64,000 bases of DNA from Cryobacterium glaciale (GTDB taxonomy: Bacteria > Actinomycetota > Actinomycetes > Actinomycetales > Microbacteriaceae). The stretch covers positions 248,001 to 312,000 of the forward strand of contig NZ_SOEY01000006.1 in the NCBI RefSeq assembly GCF_004402535.1. The letters are read 5' to 3'. A model generated the notes under the pieces. That model saw nothing but the letters and a program-made list of their open reading frames with translations. It was not told the DNA's origin and made no database searches. A program made the position numbers and the translations under genes. Below, piece by piece: positions 37,244-47,114 of the stretch (within the stretch, counting starts at the first letter, position 1; each line of letters starts with the position of its first letter).

Positions 37244-39405
37244 CCGACTACAGTTCTCTTGATTTCACCCCGCTGGTCGCGATTTCCGGCGACGAGATCG
37301 TCACGCACTGCTTCGTGCGCGACGTGCCCCTCGCCGCCGGCCGCACGCTGGCCCTGGTCACCCTCGACAACGGGCGCGACCACACCCGGCCGAACACGCT
37401 CGGCCCGCTGACGCTGCTGGAGTTCGCGGCGACCATGGACGAGCTGACCGCTCGAGCCGGGCGCGGCGAGATCCACGGTGTCGCCGTCACCGGCAAGCCG
37501 TTCATCCTCGCCGCCGGCGCGGACCTCAGCAAGATCGCGGAGATTCCCTCGCTCGAGGCGGGCAAGCTGCTGAGCCAGCTCGGCCACCATGCCTTCGGCA
37601 AGCTCGACACGCTCGGTGTGCCGTCCTTCGTGTTCATCAACGGACTCGCCCTCGGTGGCGGACTCGAGATCGGCCTGAACGCCAACTACCGCACGATCGA
37701 CGCGGCCGTGCCGGCGATCGCGCTGCCCGAAGTATTCCTCGGCCTGATTCCGGGCTGGGGCGGCGCCTATCTGCTGCCCAACCTCATCGGCATCGAAAAT
37801 GCCCTGAAAGTCGTCATCGAGAACCCCCTGAAGAACAACCGCACCCTCAGTGGGGCGGATGCCCTCGCGCTCGGCATCGCGGACGTCATGTTCACGTCGG
37901 CGCGGTTCCTGGAAGACTCCATTACCTGGGCAGACGGTGTCATCGCCGGCACTACAAAGGTGTCCCGCCCGAATGCGCCCGGCAAGATCGAGCGTCTCGT
38001 CAAATGGGACGTCGCCATCGGCATCGCCCGCAAGATGCTGGTGAACCGCATCGGCGAGGTCGCGAAGTCACCGTACGTGGCGCTCGACCTGTTGCAGGCC
38101 GCCAAGAGCGGCACCCGCGCCGAGGGGTTCCAGCGGGAAGACGCGGCCCTGGCCGGTCTCATCACGGGCGACCAGCTGCAGGCGAGCATCTACGCCTTCA
38201 ACCTCGTGCAGAAACGCGCCAAACGGCCCGCGGGAGCACCGGACAAGAAACTGGCCCGTCCCATCACCAAGGTCGGCGTGATCGGTGCGGGCCTCATGGC
38301 GAGCCAGTTCGCGCTGCTCTTCGTGCGGCGCCTCAAGGTGCCGGTGGTCATCACCGACCTCGACCAGGCCCGCGTCGACAAGGGCGTGGCGTACATTCAC
38401 GACGAGATCGCGGCGCTGCAGGCCAAGAACCGCATCTCCCCCGACGAAGCCAACCGGCTGCGGGCCCTGGTCACCGGAACCACCGACAAATCGTCGTTCT
38501 CCGACGCTGACTGGGTGATCGAGGCCGTCTTCGAAGAACTCGGCGTGAAGCAGTCCGTGTTCGCCGAAATCGAGAAGTTTGTGTCGCCCGAGGCCATCCT
38601 GGCGACCAACACCTCGTCGCTCTCGGTCGAGCAGATCGGGTCGAAGCTCGAACATCCGGAACGTCTGGTCGGGTTTCACTTCTTCAACCCGGTGGCGGTG
38701 ATGCCGCTGATCGAGGTGGTCAACACCCCGCAAACGGACGAAGTCACCCTGGCTACTGCGATGGTCATCGCCGGCAAGCTTCGAAAGAACGCGGTGATCA
38801 CTCGGGACACTCCCGGCTTCGTGGTGAACCGGGTTCTGGCCAAGCTGCTCGGTGAAGCGATGAACGCGGTCGACACCGGAACACCGTTCGAGGTCGTGGA
38901 AGCCGCGGTGGCGCCGTTCGGGCTGCCGATGACCCCGTTCGAGCTGCTCGAACTGGTCGGCCTCACCGTGGGGGCTCACGTGCTCGACACGCACCACGCA
39001 GCGTTCCCCGACCGCTTCTTCGAGAGCGACAACCTGCACAAGCTCGCCGTACACGGCAAGATCCTCGAGCGCGACGCCAAGGGCCGCCGCACCGGATTCG
39101 ACAAGGGCGCACTGAAGATCGTCGCCGGAGGAACCGCGCCGATGACGGCCGAGCAGATTCTGCAGCGGGTTGAGGACGGCCTGGTCGACGAGATCAAGCG
39201 GATGCTGGACGACGACGTGGTGCACGCGGCCGAGGACATCGACCTGTGCATGATCCTCGGCGCCGGGTGGCCCTTCCAGATGGGCGGGATCACCCCGTAC
39301 CTCGACCGGGTCGGCGCGAGCGAGCGAGTGTTCGGCGCAACGTTCCACACGCCAGCGATCCGCGGCATCGGTGCTGCGGTCGGGGCGGCATCCGCTCACA
39401 GTTAG
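37240..39405 (+). CDS. fadB: Multifunctional enoyl-CoA hydratase / 3-hydroxyacyl-CoA dehydrogenase
   Basis: 721 residues. N-terminal crotonase domain (about 20-290: GRGEIHGVAVTGKPFILAAGADLSKI, FINGLALGGGLEIGLNANYR, PEVFLGLIPGWGGAYLLP), then an NAD-binding domain (VGVIGAGLMASQFALLFVRR, VIEAVFEELGVKQSVF, FHFFNPVAVMPLIEVV) and the dehydrogenase C-terminal domain (DTPGFVVNRVLAKLLGEAMN). Alpha subunit of the fatty-acid oxidation complex with the upstream thiolase. Confidence 0.95.
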   Translation: MTDYSSLDFTPLVAISGDEIVTHCFVRDVPLAAGRTLALVTLDNGRDHTRPNTLGPLTLLEFAATMDELTARAGRGEIHGVAVTGKPFILAAGADLSKIAEIPSLEAGKLLSQLGHHAFGKLDTLGVPSFVFINGLALGGGLEIGLNANYRTIDAAVPAIALPEVFLGLIPGWGGAYLLPNLIGIENALKVVIENPLKNNRTLSGADALALGIADVMFTSARFLEDSITWADGVIAGTTKVSRPNAPGKIERLVKWDVAIGIARKMLVNRIGEVAKSPYVALDLLQAAKSGTRAEGFQREDAALAGLITGDQLQASIYAFNLVQKRAKRPAGAPDKKLARPITKVGVIGAGLMASQFALLFVRRLKVPVVITDLDQARVDKGVAYIHDEIAALQAKNRISPDEANRLRALVTGTTDKSSFSDADWVIEAVFEELGVKQSVFAEIEKFVSPEAILATNTSSLSVEQIGSKLEHPERLVGFHFFNPVAVMPLIEVVNTPQTDEVTLATAMVIAGKLRKNAVITRDTPGFVVNRVLAKLLGEAMNAVDTGTPFEVVEAAVAPFGLPMTPFELLELVGLTVGAHVLDTHHAAFPDRFFESDNLHKLAVHGKILERDAKGRRTGFDKGALKIVAGGTAPMTAEQILQRVEDGLVDEIKRMLDDDVVHAAEDIDLCMILGAGWPFQMGGITPYLDRVGASERVFGATFHTPAIRGIGAAVGAASAHS

Positions 39406-39412
39406 CAAGAAT

Positions 39413-39493
39413 GGGCCCGGCCATTGACCGGGCCCAACTTACGAAAGCGGGCCCATGATCGATCATGGTCCCGCTTTCCGGGCCCGGGCCCGG
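39413..39493. terminator. Three consecutive palindromes between fadB and dxs
   Basis: Hairpin 1: GGGCCCGG-7 nt-CCGGGCCC (39413-39435). Hairpin 2: AAAGCGGG-x-CCATGATC / GATCATGG-x-CCCGCTTT (39444-39477, 17-bp arms, one mismatch). Palindrome 3: CCGGGCCCGGGCCCGG (39478-39493). They fill the convergent gap between fadB and dxs, so bidirectional termination is likely. Confidence 0.7.
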
Positions 39494-39502
39494 AACGAGT
39501 TC

Positions 39503-41452
39503 TTAGTCCCGGCGGGTCACCCGGATGGCGCCGGTGTCGGTGTGGCCTTCGGGCAGCGGCCGGGCGTGGGGAATCTTGCTGCCGAGCACCATGGCGACCA
39601 CGTCGCGGGCGATTGCCTGCGGGGTCAGCCCGACCCGCTCGAGAATCTGAGCGCGGGTGCCGTGATCGAGGAATTGGTCGGGCAGGCCCAGTTCGGTCAC
39701 CGCTGTGTCGACCCCGGCCTCCCGCAGATCCTGACGGATGCGCGTGCCGATACCGCCGACCCGGATGCCGTCCTCGATCGTGACGACGATGCGGTGCGCG
39801 GCCGCGAGGGTGATGATGCTCCGCGGCACGGGAACCACCCAGCGCGGGTCGACGACCGTGGCTCCGATCCCCTGCGCCGCCAGTCGGTCGGCCACGTCGA
39901 GTCCCATCGCGGCCATCGGGCCGACGGTGACGATGAGGACGTCTGCCTGGGTCGCTTCCTGCAGCACGTCGACGCCGTCGTCGAGGCGGCGAATCGCGTC
40001 GAATTCCAGCCCGACGCTGCCCTTGGGGAAGCGCAGCACCGTCGGGCCGTCGTCCACGACGACCGCCTCGGCCAGTTCCTCGCGCAGGCGCACCGAGTCA
40101 CGCGGCGCGGCAAGGCGGATGTTCGGCACGACCTGCAAAATGGCGAGGTCCCACATGCCGTGGTGGCTGGGGCCATCGGGGCCGGTGACCCCGGCGCGGT
40201 CCAGCACGAAGGTGACACCGGCCTGATGCAGGGCGACGTCCATGAGCACCTGGTCGAAGGCCCGGTTGATAAAGGTCGCATAGAGCGCAACGACGGGGTG
40301 CAGGCCGCCGAAGGCGAGGCCCGCCGCGCTCGTCACGGCGTGTTGTTCGGCGATTCCCACGTCGTGCACGCGCGACGGGAACCGCTCGGCCATCTTGTGC
40401 AGCCCGGTCGGCCGGAGCATGGCGGCGGTGATGGCTACGATGCGCTCGTTCAGGGTCGCCAGCCGCAGCAGTTCGTCGGCAAAGACCGAGGTCCAGGAAG
40501 CCGCGCCCGGCTCTTCGACGGATTCTCCGGTTTCGGGGTCGATCTGACCGACCGCGTGGAACTGATCAGCGACGTCCTGAACGGCCGGGTCGTAGCCCTT
40601 GCCCTTCTGGGTGATGGCGTGCACGATGACCGGCGCGCCGTACCCCCTGGCCTGCGCGAGAGCCTCTTCCATCGCGTGCACGTCGTGCCCGTCGATGGGG
40701 CCGATGTATTTGATGTCGAGGTTGGAATACAGCGCCTCATTGTTGGTGACTCGGGCAAGGAAGCCGTGCATACCGCCGCGCACACCTCGCCAGACGGCCC
40801 GGCCGGGGGCGCCGAGACGATCGAACACGTCCTTGCTGGTGAGGTAGGCGTCCCGGTAGCTGGCCCGGGTGCGGACCGTGTTCAGAAAACGGGCCATACC
40901 GCCGATGGTCGGCGCGTAGGACCGACCGTTGTCGTTGACCACGATGATGAGCTTGCGCGTATTGTCATCGCTGATGTTGTTGAGGGCTTCCCAGGTCATG
41001 CCGCCGGTCAGGGCGCCGTCCCCGACGACGGCAACGACGTGCCGGTCGTCCTGGCCGGTCATCTCGAAGGCTCTGGAGATACCGTCGGCCCAGGACAGCG
41101 AGCTCGAGGCGTGCGAACTCTCGACGATGTCGTGTTCGGACTCGGAACGCTGCGGGTACCCGGCGAGCCCGTCGAACTGGCGAAGTTTGCTGAAGTCCTG
41201 GCGCCCGGTGAGCAGCTTGTGCACGTAGGACTGGTGTCCGGTGTCGAAGACGATCGCGTCAGTCGGCGAATGGAAGACCCGGTGGATGGCGATGGTCAGC
41301 TCGACGACGCCGAGGTTGGGCCCGAGGTGCCCGCCGGTCTTGGAAATCTCCCGTACCAGAAAGGAACGGATCTCGGCGGCGAGCTGGGGCAGTTGCTCTT
41401 TCGAGAGACCATCGAGGTCCCGGGGACCATGAATCGTCTCCAGAAGGATCAT
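39503..41452 (-). CDS. dxs: 1-Deoxy-D-xylulose-5-phosphate synthase
   Basis: 649 residues. Thiamine-diphosphate enzyme condensing pyruvate and glyceraldehyde 3-phosphate, first step of the MEP isoprenoid pathway. Conserved: GGHLGPNLGVVELTIAIHRVF, FDTGHQSYVHKLLTGR, ThDP motif GDGALTGGMTWEALNNI, GIAEQHAVTSAAGLA, DRAGVTGPDGPSHHG. Start ATG 41452 with AAAGGTG upstream. Follows DUF3000-RNase D as in mycobacteria, with the fad pair between. Confidence 0.96.
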   Translation of the reverse strand: MILLETIHGPRDLDGLSKEQLPQLAAEIRSFLVREISKTGGHLGPNLGVVELTIAIHRVFHSPTDAIVFDTGHQSYVHKLLTGRQDFSKLRQFDGLAGYPQRSESEHDIVESSHASSSLSWADGISRAFEMTGQDDRHVVAVVGDGALTGGMTWEALNNISDDNTRKLIIVVNDNGRSYAPTIGGMARFLNTVRTRASYRDAYLTSKDVFDRLGAPGRAVWRGVRGGMHGFLARVTNNEALYSNLDIKYIGPIDGHDVHAMEEALAQARGYGAPVIVHAITQKGKGYDPAVQDVADQFHAVGQIDPETGESVEEPGAASWTSVFADELLRLATLNERIVAITAAMLRPTGLHKMAERFPSRVHDVGIAEQHAVTSAAGLAFGGLHPVVALYATFINRAFDQVLMDVALHQAGVTFVLDRAGVTGPDGPSHHGMWDLAILQVVPNIRLAAPRDSVRLREELAEAVVVDDGPTVLRFPKGSVGLEFDAIRRLDDGVDVLQEATQADVLIVTVGPMAAMGLDVADRLAAQGIGATVVDPRWVVPVPRSIITLAAAHRIVVTIEDGIRVGGIGTRIRQDLREAGVDTAVTELGLPDQFLDHGTRAQILERVGLTPQAIARDVVAMVLGSKIPHARPLPEGHTDTGAIRVTRRD

Positions 41453-41506
41453 CCGTCACACCTTTCACGTTGCTGTACGAAACGAAGCCGTGGCCATCAA
41501 ACGAAA

Positions 41507-41545
41507 CCGGCGCGTAGACCCGAATGAATCGAGTCTACGCGCCGG
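41507..41545 (-). terminator. Terminator hairpin after aconitase gene
   Basis: CCGGCGCGTAGAC / GTCTACGCGCCGG, 13-bp perfect stem with a 13-nt loop, between acnA (ending 41600) and dxs. No strong T-run; still the best candidate end for acnA. Confidence 0.7.
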
Positions 41546-41599
41546 CGTCGTACTGGAAGAGCGCGTGCAGCGAGCTGTTGAGCTCACGCCTTGGTCAAC

Positions 41600-44461
41600 T
41601 CAAACGAGCGAGCGCAGCACGTATTGCAGGATGCCGCCGTTGCGGTAGTACTCGGCCTCGCCCGGGGTGTCGATGCGCACGATGGCATCGAACTCGACCG
41701 GTGCCTTACCGGCGGCCGAGAATTCACTCGGAACGCAGGTCACGTGCACGGTCTTCGGGGTCTTGCCGTTGTTCAGCTCGGTGATGCCCGAGATCGATAC
41801 GATTTCGGTGCCGTCGAGGCCGAGCGAGTCGGCACTCTGGCCCACCGGGAACTGCAGGGGCACAACGCCCATGCCGATGAGGTTCGAGCGGTGAATCCGC
41901 TCGAAGCTCTCCACGATGACGGCCTTGACGCCGAGCAGGCTCGTGCCCTTGGCTGCCCAGTCCCGGCTGGAACCCGAACCGTACTCCTTGCCACCGAAGA
42001 TGACGAGCGGGGTTCCGGCGGCCTGGTAGTTCTGGCTGGCATCGTAGATGTCGGCCTGCGGGCCTCCGGCGACGCTGAAGTCGCGGGTGAAACCACCCTC
42101 GACGTTGTCGAGGAGCTGGTTGCGCAGACGGATGTTCGCGAACGTTCCGCGAATCATGACCTCGTGGTTGCCGCGTCGCGAGCCGTAGGAGTTATAGTCG
42201 CCACGTTCGATGCCGTGCTCGGCCAGGTAGCGGCCGGCGGGGCCGTCTGCCTTGATCGAACCGGCGGGGCTGATGTGGTCGGTGGTGACGGAGTCGCCGA
42301 GCTTGGCGAGCACGCGGGCACCATTGATGTCGACCACCGGGCTGGTTTCGAGGCTCATGCCGTCGAAGTACGGGGGCTTCCGCACATAGGTGGACTCGGC
42401 GTCCCAGGCGAAGGTATCGCCGACGGGCGTTTCGAGCGACTGCCAGCGCTCGTCACCGTCGAAGACGCCGGCGTACTGGGTCTCGAACATGTTGGAGTCG
42501 ATCGACTCGTCGATGGTCTTCTGCACCTCGGCGGCGTCGGGCCAGATGTCCTTGAGGAACACGTCGTTGCCTTCGGTGTCCTTGCCGAGCGAGTCGGTGT
42601 CGAAGTCGAAGTTCATCGTGCCGGCGAGGGCGTAGGCGATGACGAGCGGCGGGCTGGCGAGGTAGTTCATCTTCACGTCGGGGTTGATGCGCCCCTCGAA
42701 GTTGCGGTTACCAGAGAGCACTGCGGTGACGGCGAGGTCGTTTTCCTGCACGGCGGCGGAGATTTCGTCTTCGAGCGGGCCCGAGTTACCGATGCAGGTG
42801 GTGCAGCCGTAGCCGACGAGGTAGAAGCCGAGGTCTTCGAGGTAGCCGTTCAGGCCGGCCTTCGCGTAGTACTCGGTGACGACCTTGGAGCCGGGAGCGA
42901 GCGTGGTCTTGACCCACGGCTTGCTCTTGAGGCCCTTGAGGCTCGCGTTGCGGGCCAGCAGGCCGGCCGCGAGCATGACGGAAGGGTTCGACGTGTTGGT
43001 GCAGGAGGTGATGGCCGCGATCGCAACGGAACCGTTGTCGATCGTGAACTCACGGCCGTCGGCGAGGGTGACGTCGGTCGGCTGCGGGTGCGAGACCGTG
43101 GGGTGGCTGGTGTGACGGGCCAGGCCGCTCTCGAACGCGTGGTTGTGCGCGGTCACTTCGTCCTGCGGGGTGAGGCCGATCGGGTCGGAGGCGGGGAAAG
43201 TGCCCTCTATTGCCGCGTCCACGAGCGACACGGGCGCGTTGGCGTAGTTGTCGAGGTCGCGTTCGAATTGGGTCTTGGCCTCGGAGAGGATGATGCGGTC
43301 CTGCGGGCGCTTCGGTCCGGCGATCGAGGGAACGACCGTGGACAGGTCGAGCTCGAGGTACTCGCTGAAGATCGGCTCCTGGTCAGGGTTGTGCCAGAGG
43401 CCCTGCAGCTTCGAGTAGGCCTCGACGAGCGCGACCTGCTCCTCGCTGCGGCCGGTGAGGCGCAGGTAGCCGAGGGTGACGTCGTCGATCGGGAACATGG
43501 CGGCCGTCGAGCCGAACTCGGGGCTCATGTTGCCGATGGTGGCGCGGTTGGCGAGCGGCACGGAGGCGACGCCCGAGCCGTAGAATTCGACAAACTTGCC
43601 GACGACGCCGTGCTTGCGGAGCATCTGCGTGATGGTGAGCACGACATCCGTTGCGGTGACGCCGGCGGGGATGATGCCGGAGAGCTTGAAGCCGACAACC
43701 TTGGGGATGAGCATGGACACCGATTGGCCGAGCATGGCTGCTTCGGCTTCGATTCCGCCGACGCCCCAGCCGAGCACGCCGAGGCCGTTGACCATGGTCG
43801 TGTGCGAGTCAGTGCCGACGCACGTGTCGGGGTAGGCCTGCAGTACACCGTTGCCAAATGAGTCAAGCACAGTGCGCGTCATGGTAACGCGGGCGAGGTA
43901 TTCGATGTTGACCTGGTGCACGATTCCGGTTCCCGGCGGCACGACCTTGAAGTCGTCGAACGCGGTCTGGCCCCAGCGGAGGAACTGGTAACGCTCACCG
44001 TTGCGCTCGTATTCGATCTCCACGTTGTGCTCGAACGAGTCGGACGTGCCGAACAGGTCGGCGACGACGGAGTGGTCGATGACCATTTCGGTCGGGGCGA
44101 GGGGGTTGATCTTCTTGGCGTCGCCGCCGAGTTCGACGAGGGCTTCGCGCATGGTGGCGAGGTCGACGATGCAGGGAACGCCGGTGAAGTCCTGCATGAC
44201 GACGCGAGCCGGCGTGTACTGGATCTCGGTGTCGGGCTCCGCGGTGGGGACCCACTCGCCGAGGGCACGAATGTGCTCGGCGGTGATGTTGGCGCCGTCC
44301 TCGGTGCGGAGGAGGTTCTCCAGCAGCACCTTCAGGCTGTATGGCAGCTTCTCATAACCGTCGACCGCGTCCAGACGAAAGACCTCATAGTCCGTCGAAC
44401 CGACGCGCAGAATGTCTTTGGCTCCGAAGCTATTAACCGCGGTATTCGTTGATTCCGACAC
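41600..44461 (-). CDS. acnA: Aconitate hydratase A
   Basis: 953 residues from GTG 44461 with GGAGAGGG four bases upstream. TCA-cycle aconitase/IRP-type fold with [4Fe-4S] ligands: C in [13 protein letters not shown] and the [11 protein letters not shown] pair. Other anchors: [76 protein letters not shown]. Monocistronic; an 18-bp palindrome lies about 155 bp upstream of the start. Confidence 0.97.
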   Translation of the reverse strand: MSESTNTAVNSFGAKDILRVGSTDYEVFRLDAVDGYEKLPYSLKVLLENLLRTEDGANITAEHIRALGEWVPTAEPDTEIQYTPARVVMQDFTGVPCIVDLATMREALVELGGDAKKINPLAPTEMVIDHSVVADLFGTSDSFEHNVEIEYERNGERYQFLRWGQTAFDDFKVVPPGTGIVHQVNIEYLARVTMTRTVLDSFGNGVLQAYPDTCVGTDSHTTMVNGLGVLGWGVGGIEAEAAMLGQSVSMLIPKVVGFKLSGIIPAGVTATDVVLTITQMLRKHGVVGKFVEFYGSGVASVPLANRATIGNMSPEFGSTAAMFPIDDVTLGYLRLTGRSEEQVALVEAYSKLQGLWHNPDQEPIFSEYLELDLSTVVPSIAGPKRPQDRIILSEAKTQFERDLDNYANAPVSLVDAAIEGTFPASDPIGLTPQDEVTAHNHAFESGLARHTSHPTVSHPQPTDVTLADGREFTIDNGSVAIAAITSCTNTSNPSVMLAAGLLARNASLKGLKSKPWVKTTLAPGSKVVTEYYAKAGLNGYLEDLGFYLVGYGCTTCIGNSGPLEDEISAAVQENDLAVTAVLSGNRNFEGRINPDVKMNYLASPPLVIAYALAGTMNFDFDTDSLGKDTEGNDVFLKDIWPDAAEVQKTIDESIDSNMFETQYAGVFDGDERWQSLETPVGDTFAWDAESTYVRKPPYFDGMSLETSPVVDINGARVLAKLGDSVTTDHISPAGSIKADGPAGRYLAEHGIERGDYNSYGSRRGNHEVMIRGTFANIRLRNQLLDNVEGGFTRDFSVAGGPQADIYDASQNYQAAGTPLVIFGGKEYGSGSSRDWAAKGTSLLGVKAVIVESFERIHRSNLIGMGVVPLQFPVGQSADSLGLDGTEIVSISGITELNNGKTPKTVHVTCVPSEFSAAGKAPVEFDAIVRIDTPGEAEYYRNGGILQYVLRSLV

Positions 44462-44617
44462 AATGCCCTCTCCGTTGTGGGAGCCGACGGGATACCGGCG
44501 GCAATCCTCAATTCTTGTGGCGAGCACAGCCTCGTGCCAGCAAGGCAAGCCTAACCAGCGGATGCCGGGGGCTGCCTCTTTCCATCGAGTTGCGTCGGCG
44601 AGTTCTCACCGAACAAC

Positions 44618-44635
44618 TATCTTGACGTCGAGATA
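44618..44635. promoter_or_regulatory. 18-bp operator-like palindrome upstream of acnA
   Basis: TATCTTGACGTCGAGATA, symmetric in 8 of 9 base pairs. Lies in the 211-bp gap between acnA and the DUF3159 gene. MarR-family TamR controls the aconitase gene in Streptomyces through palindromes in its promoter; whether this site is of that type is inference from position and symmetry. Confidence 0.55.
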
Positions 44636-44672
44636 ACTCTAGCAGTGACCGAGCACGCTTTGGCGTCGTGAA

Positions 44673-45455
44673 TCAAGCCGAGTCGGACGTCTCCGCTGTG
44701 CGATAAACGGACCGCACCATGAGCCAGGAGACGACGAGCAGCGGCGCGTAGAGCGGGATGCCCATGAGCAGTTTCATCGAGGCGAGCAGTTCAGTGTTGT
44801 CGGCGAGGTAGAGCGGCAGCTGCACGGCGAGGCGGCCGAGGAAGAGGCCGGACCAGCACAGCGTCAGGATGGTGAGCACGCGACGCTTGCTGGCGTCGAG
44901 GCGCCAGGCGACGCCGTCACCCATGAGAAAGCCGACGGCCACGCCGATGAGAGGCCAGCCTACGAGCACCGAGATGAGCAGGGCTGCGCCGTAGCCGGCG
45001 TTGGTCCAGAGCCCAAGGAGGAAGAAGTCCGAGGGTTTACCGGAGAACAGTGCGAGGGCAACGCTGATCGCTGTGCCGACCAGCCCACCGACGGCTGGCA
45101 TCGTGGTCTGCTTCGTGATCGCACGCAGGACGACGAAGATCACGCCGATCACGAGGGGCGCAATCAGTGACGGCAGCAGGGCGCCGATCGTCACGTCGGT
45201 GGACGGGTCGATCGTGAGCGAGTAGGTCACCAGAAAGACCAGACCGGGAAGTACAGCTTCGACCAGACCGCGGATGCCGCCCATCGCCTGCAGCAGCGCG
45301 TGCCCGCTGATCGGCTCCCCCTCGGTCGCCGCACCGAAGCCGGCGCGGCGGGCCGCTCCGGCCATCGAGTCGGCGAACAGTTCGGACGCCGTGGGCGGCA
45401 CGGCTCCTGGTTCGTCGGGCTCGTGCGGCTGCTCTGGCCGATCCTGCTCGCTCAT
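44673..45455 (-). CDS. DUF3159 membrane protein
   Basis: 260 residues with about six membrane helices (LPGLVFLVTYSLTI; SLIAPLVIGVIFVVL; VGGLVGTAISVALALF; AALLISVLVGWPLIGVAVGFLM; LTLCWSGLFLGRLAVQLPLYL; YAPLLVVSWLMV). Acidic Pro/Glu-rich N-terminus, then LLQAMGGIRGLVEAVLPGLVF typical of DUF3159. Function unknown; conserved beside dut and DUF3710 in actinobacteria, which it follows here after 19 bp. Confidence 0.88.
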   Translation of the reverse strand: MSEQDRPEQPHEPDEPGAVPPTASELFADSMAGAARRAGFGAATEGEPISGHALLQAMGGIRGLVEAVLPGLVFLVTYSLTIDPSTDVTIGALLPSLIAPLVIGVIFVVLRAITKQTTMPAVGGLVGTAISVALALFSGKPSDFFLLGLWTNAGYGAALLISVLVGWPLIGVAVGFLMGDGVAWRLDASKRRVLTILTLCWSGLFLGRLAVQLPLYLADNTELLASMKLLMGIPLYAPLLVVSWLMVRSVYRTAETSDSA

Positions 45456-45474
45456 GCCTGGTCAGACTGCCTGG

Positions 45475-46104
45475 TCAGACCGCAGTGGTCTCGGTCGCCC
45501 CGGCGGGGGTGGCCGGCATGCGCAGCGGAATCAGGTCGCGCGGCGGCATCGGGGTCGATCCGCGCACGACGACGATGCTGCGGAACAGGTCTTCGATCTG
45601 CGCTGCGGCGTCCGGGTCGATCGCCCCTTCGCCGGCGATCACTCCGCGCAGGAACCAGCGTGGGCCGTCGACGCCGATGAAGCGGGCGAGGCGGGTGACG
45701 CCGCCGGCTTCCTGGCCGGCCGCGACGGGGATCTCGGCGACGAGTTCGGGGCCGAACGGTCCTTCGCGGGGAGTCGTGGTGCCGCCCTGCTTGCCGATCT
45801 GGTCGGCGATCTGATCACGAATCTCGTGCCACAGGCCGCTCGAGCGCGGCGCCGCGAACGGCTGCACCTGCAGGGTCGAACCGGCGAAGTCGAGACCGAT
45901 CGCCACGACCCGCTTACTGCCCTCTTCAATTTCGAGGCGCAGGTGCAGGCCTTCACGCGGGAGGATCTTGATTCCTCCGAGGTCGACATAGGGACGTACC
46001 GGGTTGGCCTCTGACTCATCGAGGGGGCCATCGGTCTCGCGGTCGTCGGGAGCCGACTTCGGCATGCTGGCGGGGATCTCCCCCGGGTTCGTGAGGCCGC
46101 TCAC
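45475..46104 (-). CDS. DUF3710 family protein
   Basis: 209 residues from GTG 46104, overlapping the dut stop by 4 bp. Core: RPYVDLGGIKILPREGLHLRLEIEEGSKRVVAIGLDFAGSTLQVQPFAAPRSSGLWHEIRDQIADQI and PRWFLRGVIAGEGAIDPDAAAQIEDLFRSIVVVRG, matching the actinobacterial DUF3710 family. Soluble, function unknown; the dut-DUF3710-DUF3159 string suggests co-transcription. Confidence 0.92.
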   Translation of the reverse strand: MSGLTNPGEIPASMPKSAPDDRETDGPLDESEANPVRPYVDLGGIKILPREGLHLRLEIEEGSKRVVAIGLDFAGSTLQVQPFAAPRSSGLWHEIRDQIADQIGKQGGTTTPREGPFGPELVAEIPVAAGQEAGGVTRLARFIGVDGPRWFLRGVIAGEGAIDPDAAAQIEDLFRSIVVVRGSTPMPPRDLIPLRMPATPAGATETTAV

Positions 46105-46598
46105 TGGTTGTCTCCTGTCTGCGGGGCCGTTCGGCCGGGCACTGGTGCGCTGTCTGTTGGAGTGGCGTGAACGCCGGTCGAGCCGAAGCCACCCTCGCCG
46201 CGCTGGCTGCCGGGCAGCTTCTCGACGGCAATGAACGTTGCGCGGGCGACGGGAATGACGAGGAGCTGGGCGATACGATCGCCGACCGCGATCGAGAACG
46301 GCTCGGTCAGGTCGGTGTTCAGCAGGGCCACCTTGATTTCGCCGCGGTAGCCGGCATCCACTGTTCCTGGAGCGTTCACGATGGTGATGCCGTGCTTGAT
46401 GGCGAGCCCGCTGCGGGGAACCACGAACGCCGCAAATCCGTCGGGCAGGGCGATCGACACGCCGGTGCCGACAAGTGCACGGGTTCCCGGAGCGAGCACA
46501 AGGCCTTCAGCCGCGTGCAGGTCGGCCCCGGCATCACCGGGGTGTGCGTAGTTCGGGAGGATGGATGCCTGGATCAGGACTTCGACGCTTTCTACCAC
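46101..46598 (-). CDS. dut: Deoxyuridine 5'-triphosphate nucleotidohydrolase
   Basis: 165 residues from GTG 46598. dUTPase motifs in order: AHPGDAGADLHAAE (1), PRSGLAIKHGITIVNAPGTVDAGYRGEIKV (2 and 3), GDRIAQLLVIP (4) and RGEGGFGSTG (5), the last closing over the neighbouring active site in the trimer. Start choice: no ribosome site, but TACCCT six bases upstream fits leaderless transcription; an alternative start at 46616 adds six residues. Confidence 0.95.
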   Translation of the reverse strand: MVESVEVLIQASILPNYAHPGDAGADLHAAEGLVLAPGTRALVGTGVSIALPDGFAAFVVPRSGLAIKHGITIVNAPGTVDAGYRGEIKVALLNTDLTEPFSIAVGDRIAQLLVIPVARATFIAVEKLPGSQRGEGGFGSTGVHATPTDSAPVPGRTAPQTGDNQ

Positions 46599-46610
46599 GT
46601 GTCGAGGGTA
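46599..46610 (-). promoter_or_regulatory. Candidate leaderless -10 element of dut
   Basis: On the minus strand TACCCT (46610-46605) is followed by six bases and then GTG 46598. Fits a TANNNT -10 element placed so that transcription begins at the start codon. The same TACCCT-N6-GTG layout precedes the FUSC gene at 55515. Confidence 0.45.
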
Positions 46611-46636
46611 GTGCAAATATCTGATCGAATAGAGCC

Positions 46637-47089
46637 ATGCCTGATTACCGCGAAAAACTGTGGCCCAACGCCTGGGCCTTCATCGTCACCGCCCTGGTGA
46701 TACCAGCGAGCATCCTCGTGCTCGTCCCCATCTCCCTGTTTGCCGGCATCGTCACGGCTGCCGTCCTCTACGGCGGCTGCGTGCTGCTGCTCGTGCTGGC
46801 GGCGCCCGTCGTGCGCGTGCAGAATGGCGAATTGATCGCCGGTCCCGCCACGATCTCCACCAAACTGCTCGGCGAAGCCACGGTCTTCGAGAAGTCCGAG
46901 GCTACCCAGGAGCGTGGGCCCCGACTGGATGCCCGGGCCTGGCTGCTCATCCGTGGCTGGGTCGACCCGGTCGTGCGGGTGCCCATCGTGGATGCGACCG
47001 ACCCGGCACCGTACTGGATCATTTCCAGCCGGCACCCAACAGAGTTGGCCGCCGCGATCAATAAATCGCGAACGGCCAACGTGGGGTGA
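46637..47089 (+). CDS. DUF3093 family membrane protein
   Basis: 150 residues, two N-terminal membrane helices (AWAFIVTALVIPASILVLVPISLFAG and AAVLYGGCVLLLVLAAPVV), then a soluble part with LDARAWLLIRGWVDPVVRVPIVDATDPAPYWIISSRHPTELAAAI, diagnostic of actinobacterial DUF3093. Divergent from dut with only 38 bp between start codons. Function unknown; the position next to dut is conserved. Confidence 0.92.
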   Translation: MPDYREKLWPNAWAFIVTALVIPASILVLVPISLFAGIVTAAVLYGGCVLLLVLAAPVVRVQNGELIAGPATISTKLLGEATVFEKSEATQERGPRLDARAWLLIRGWVDPVVRVPIVDATDPAPYWIISSRHPTELAAAINKSRTANVG

Positions 47090-47114
47090 TGCTGGTGCTG
47101 CAGTTGAGCAGTAC

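Noticed and set aside
41591..43861. 756-codon plus-strand frame over aconitase
   Set aside because: Translation is low-complexity Gly/Val/Asp/Arg without domains; it mirrors acnA codons.
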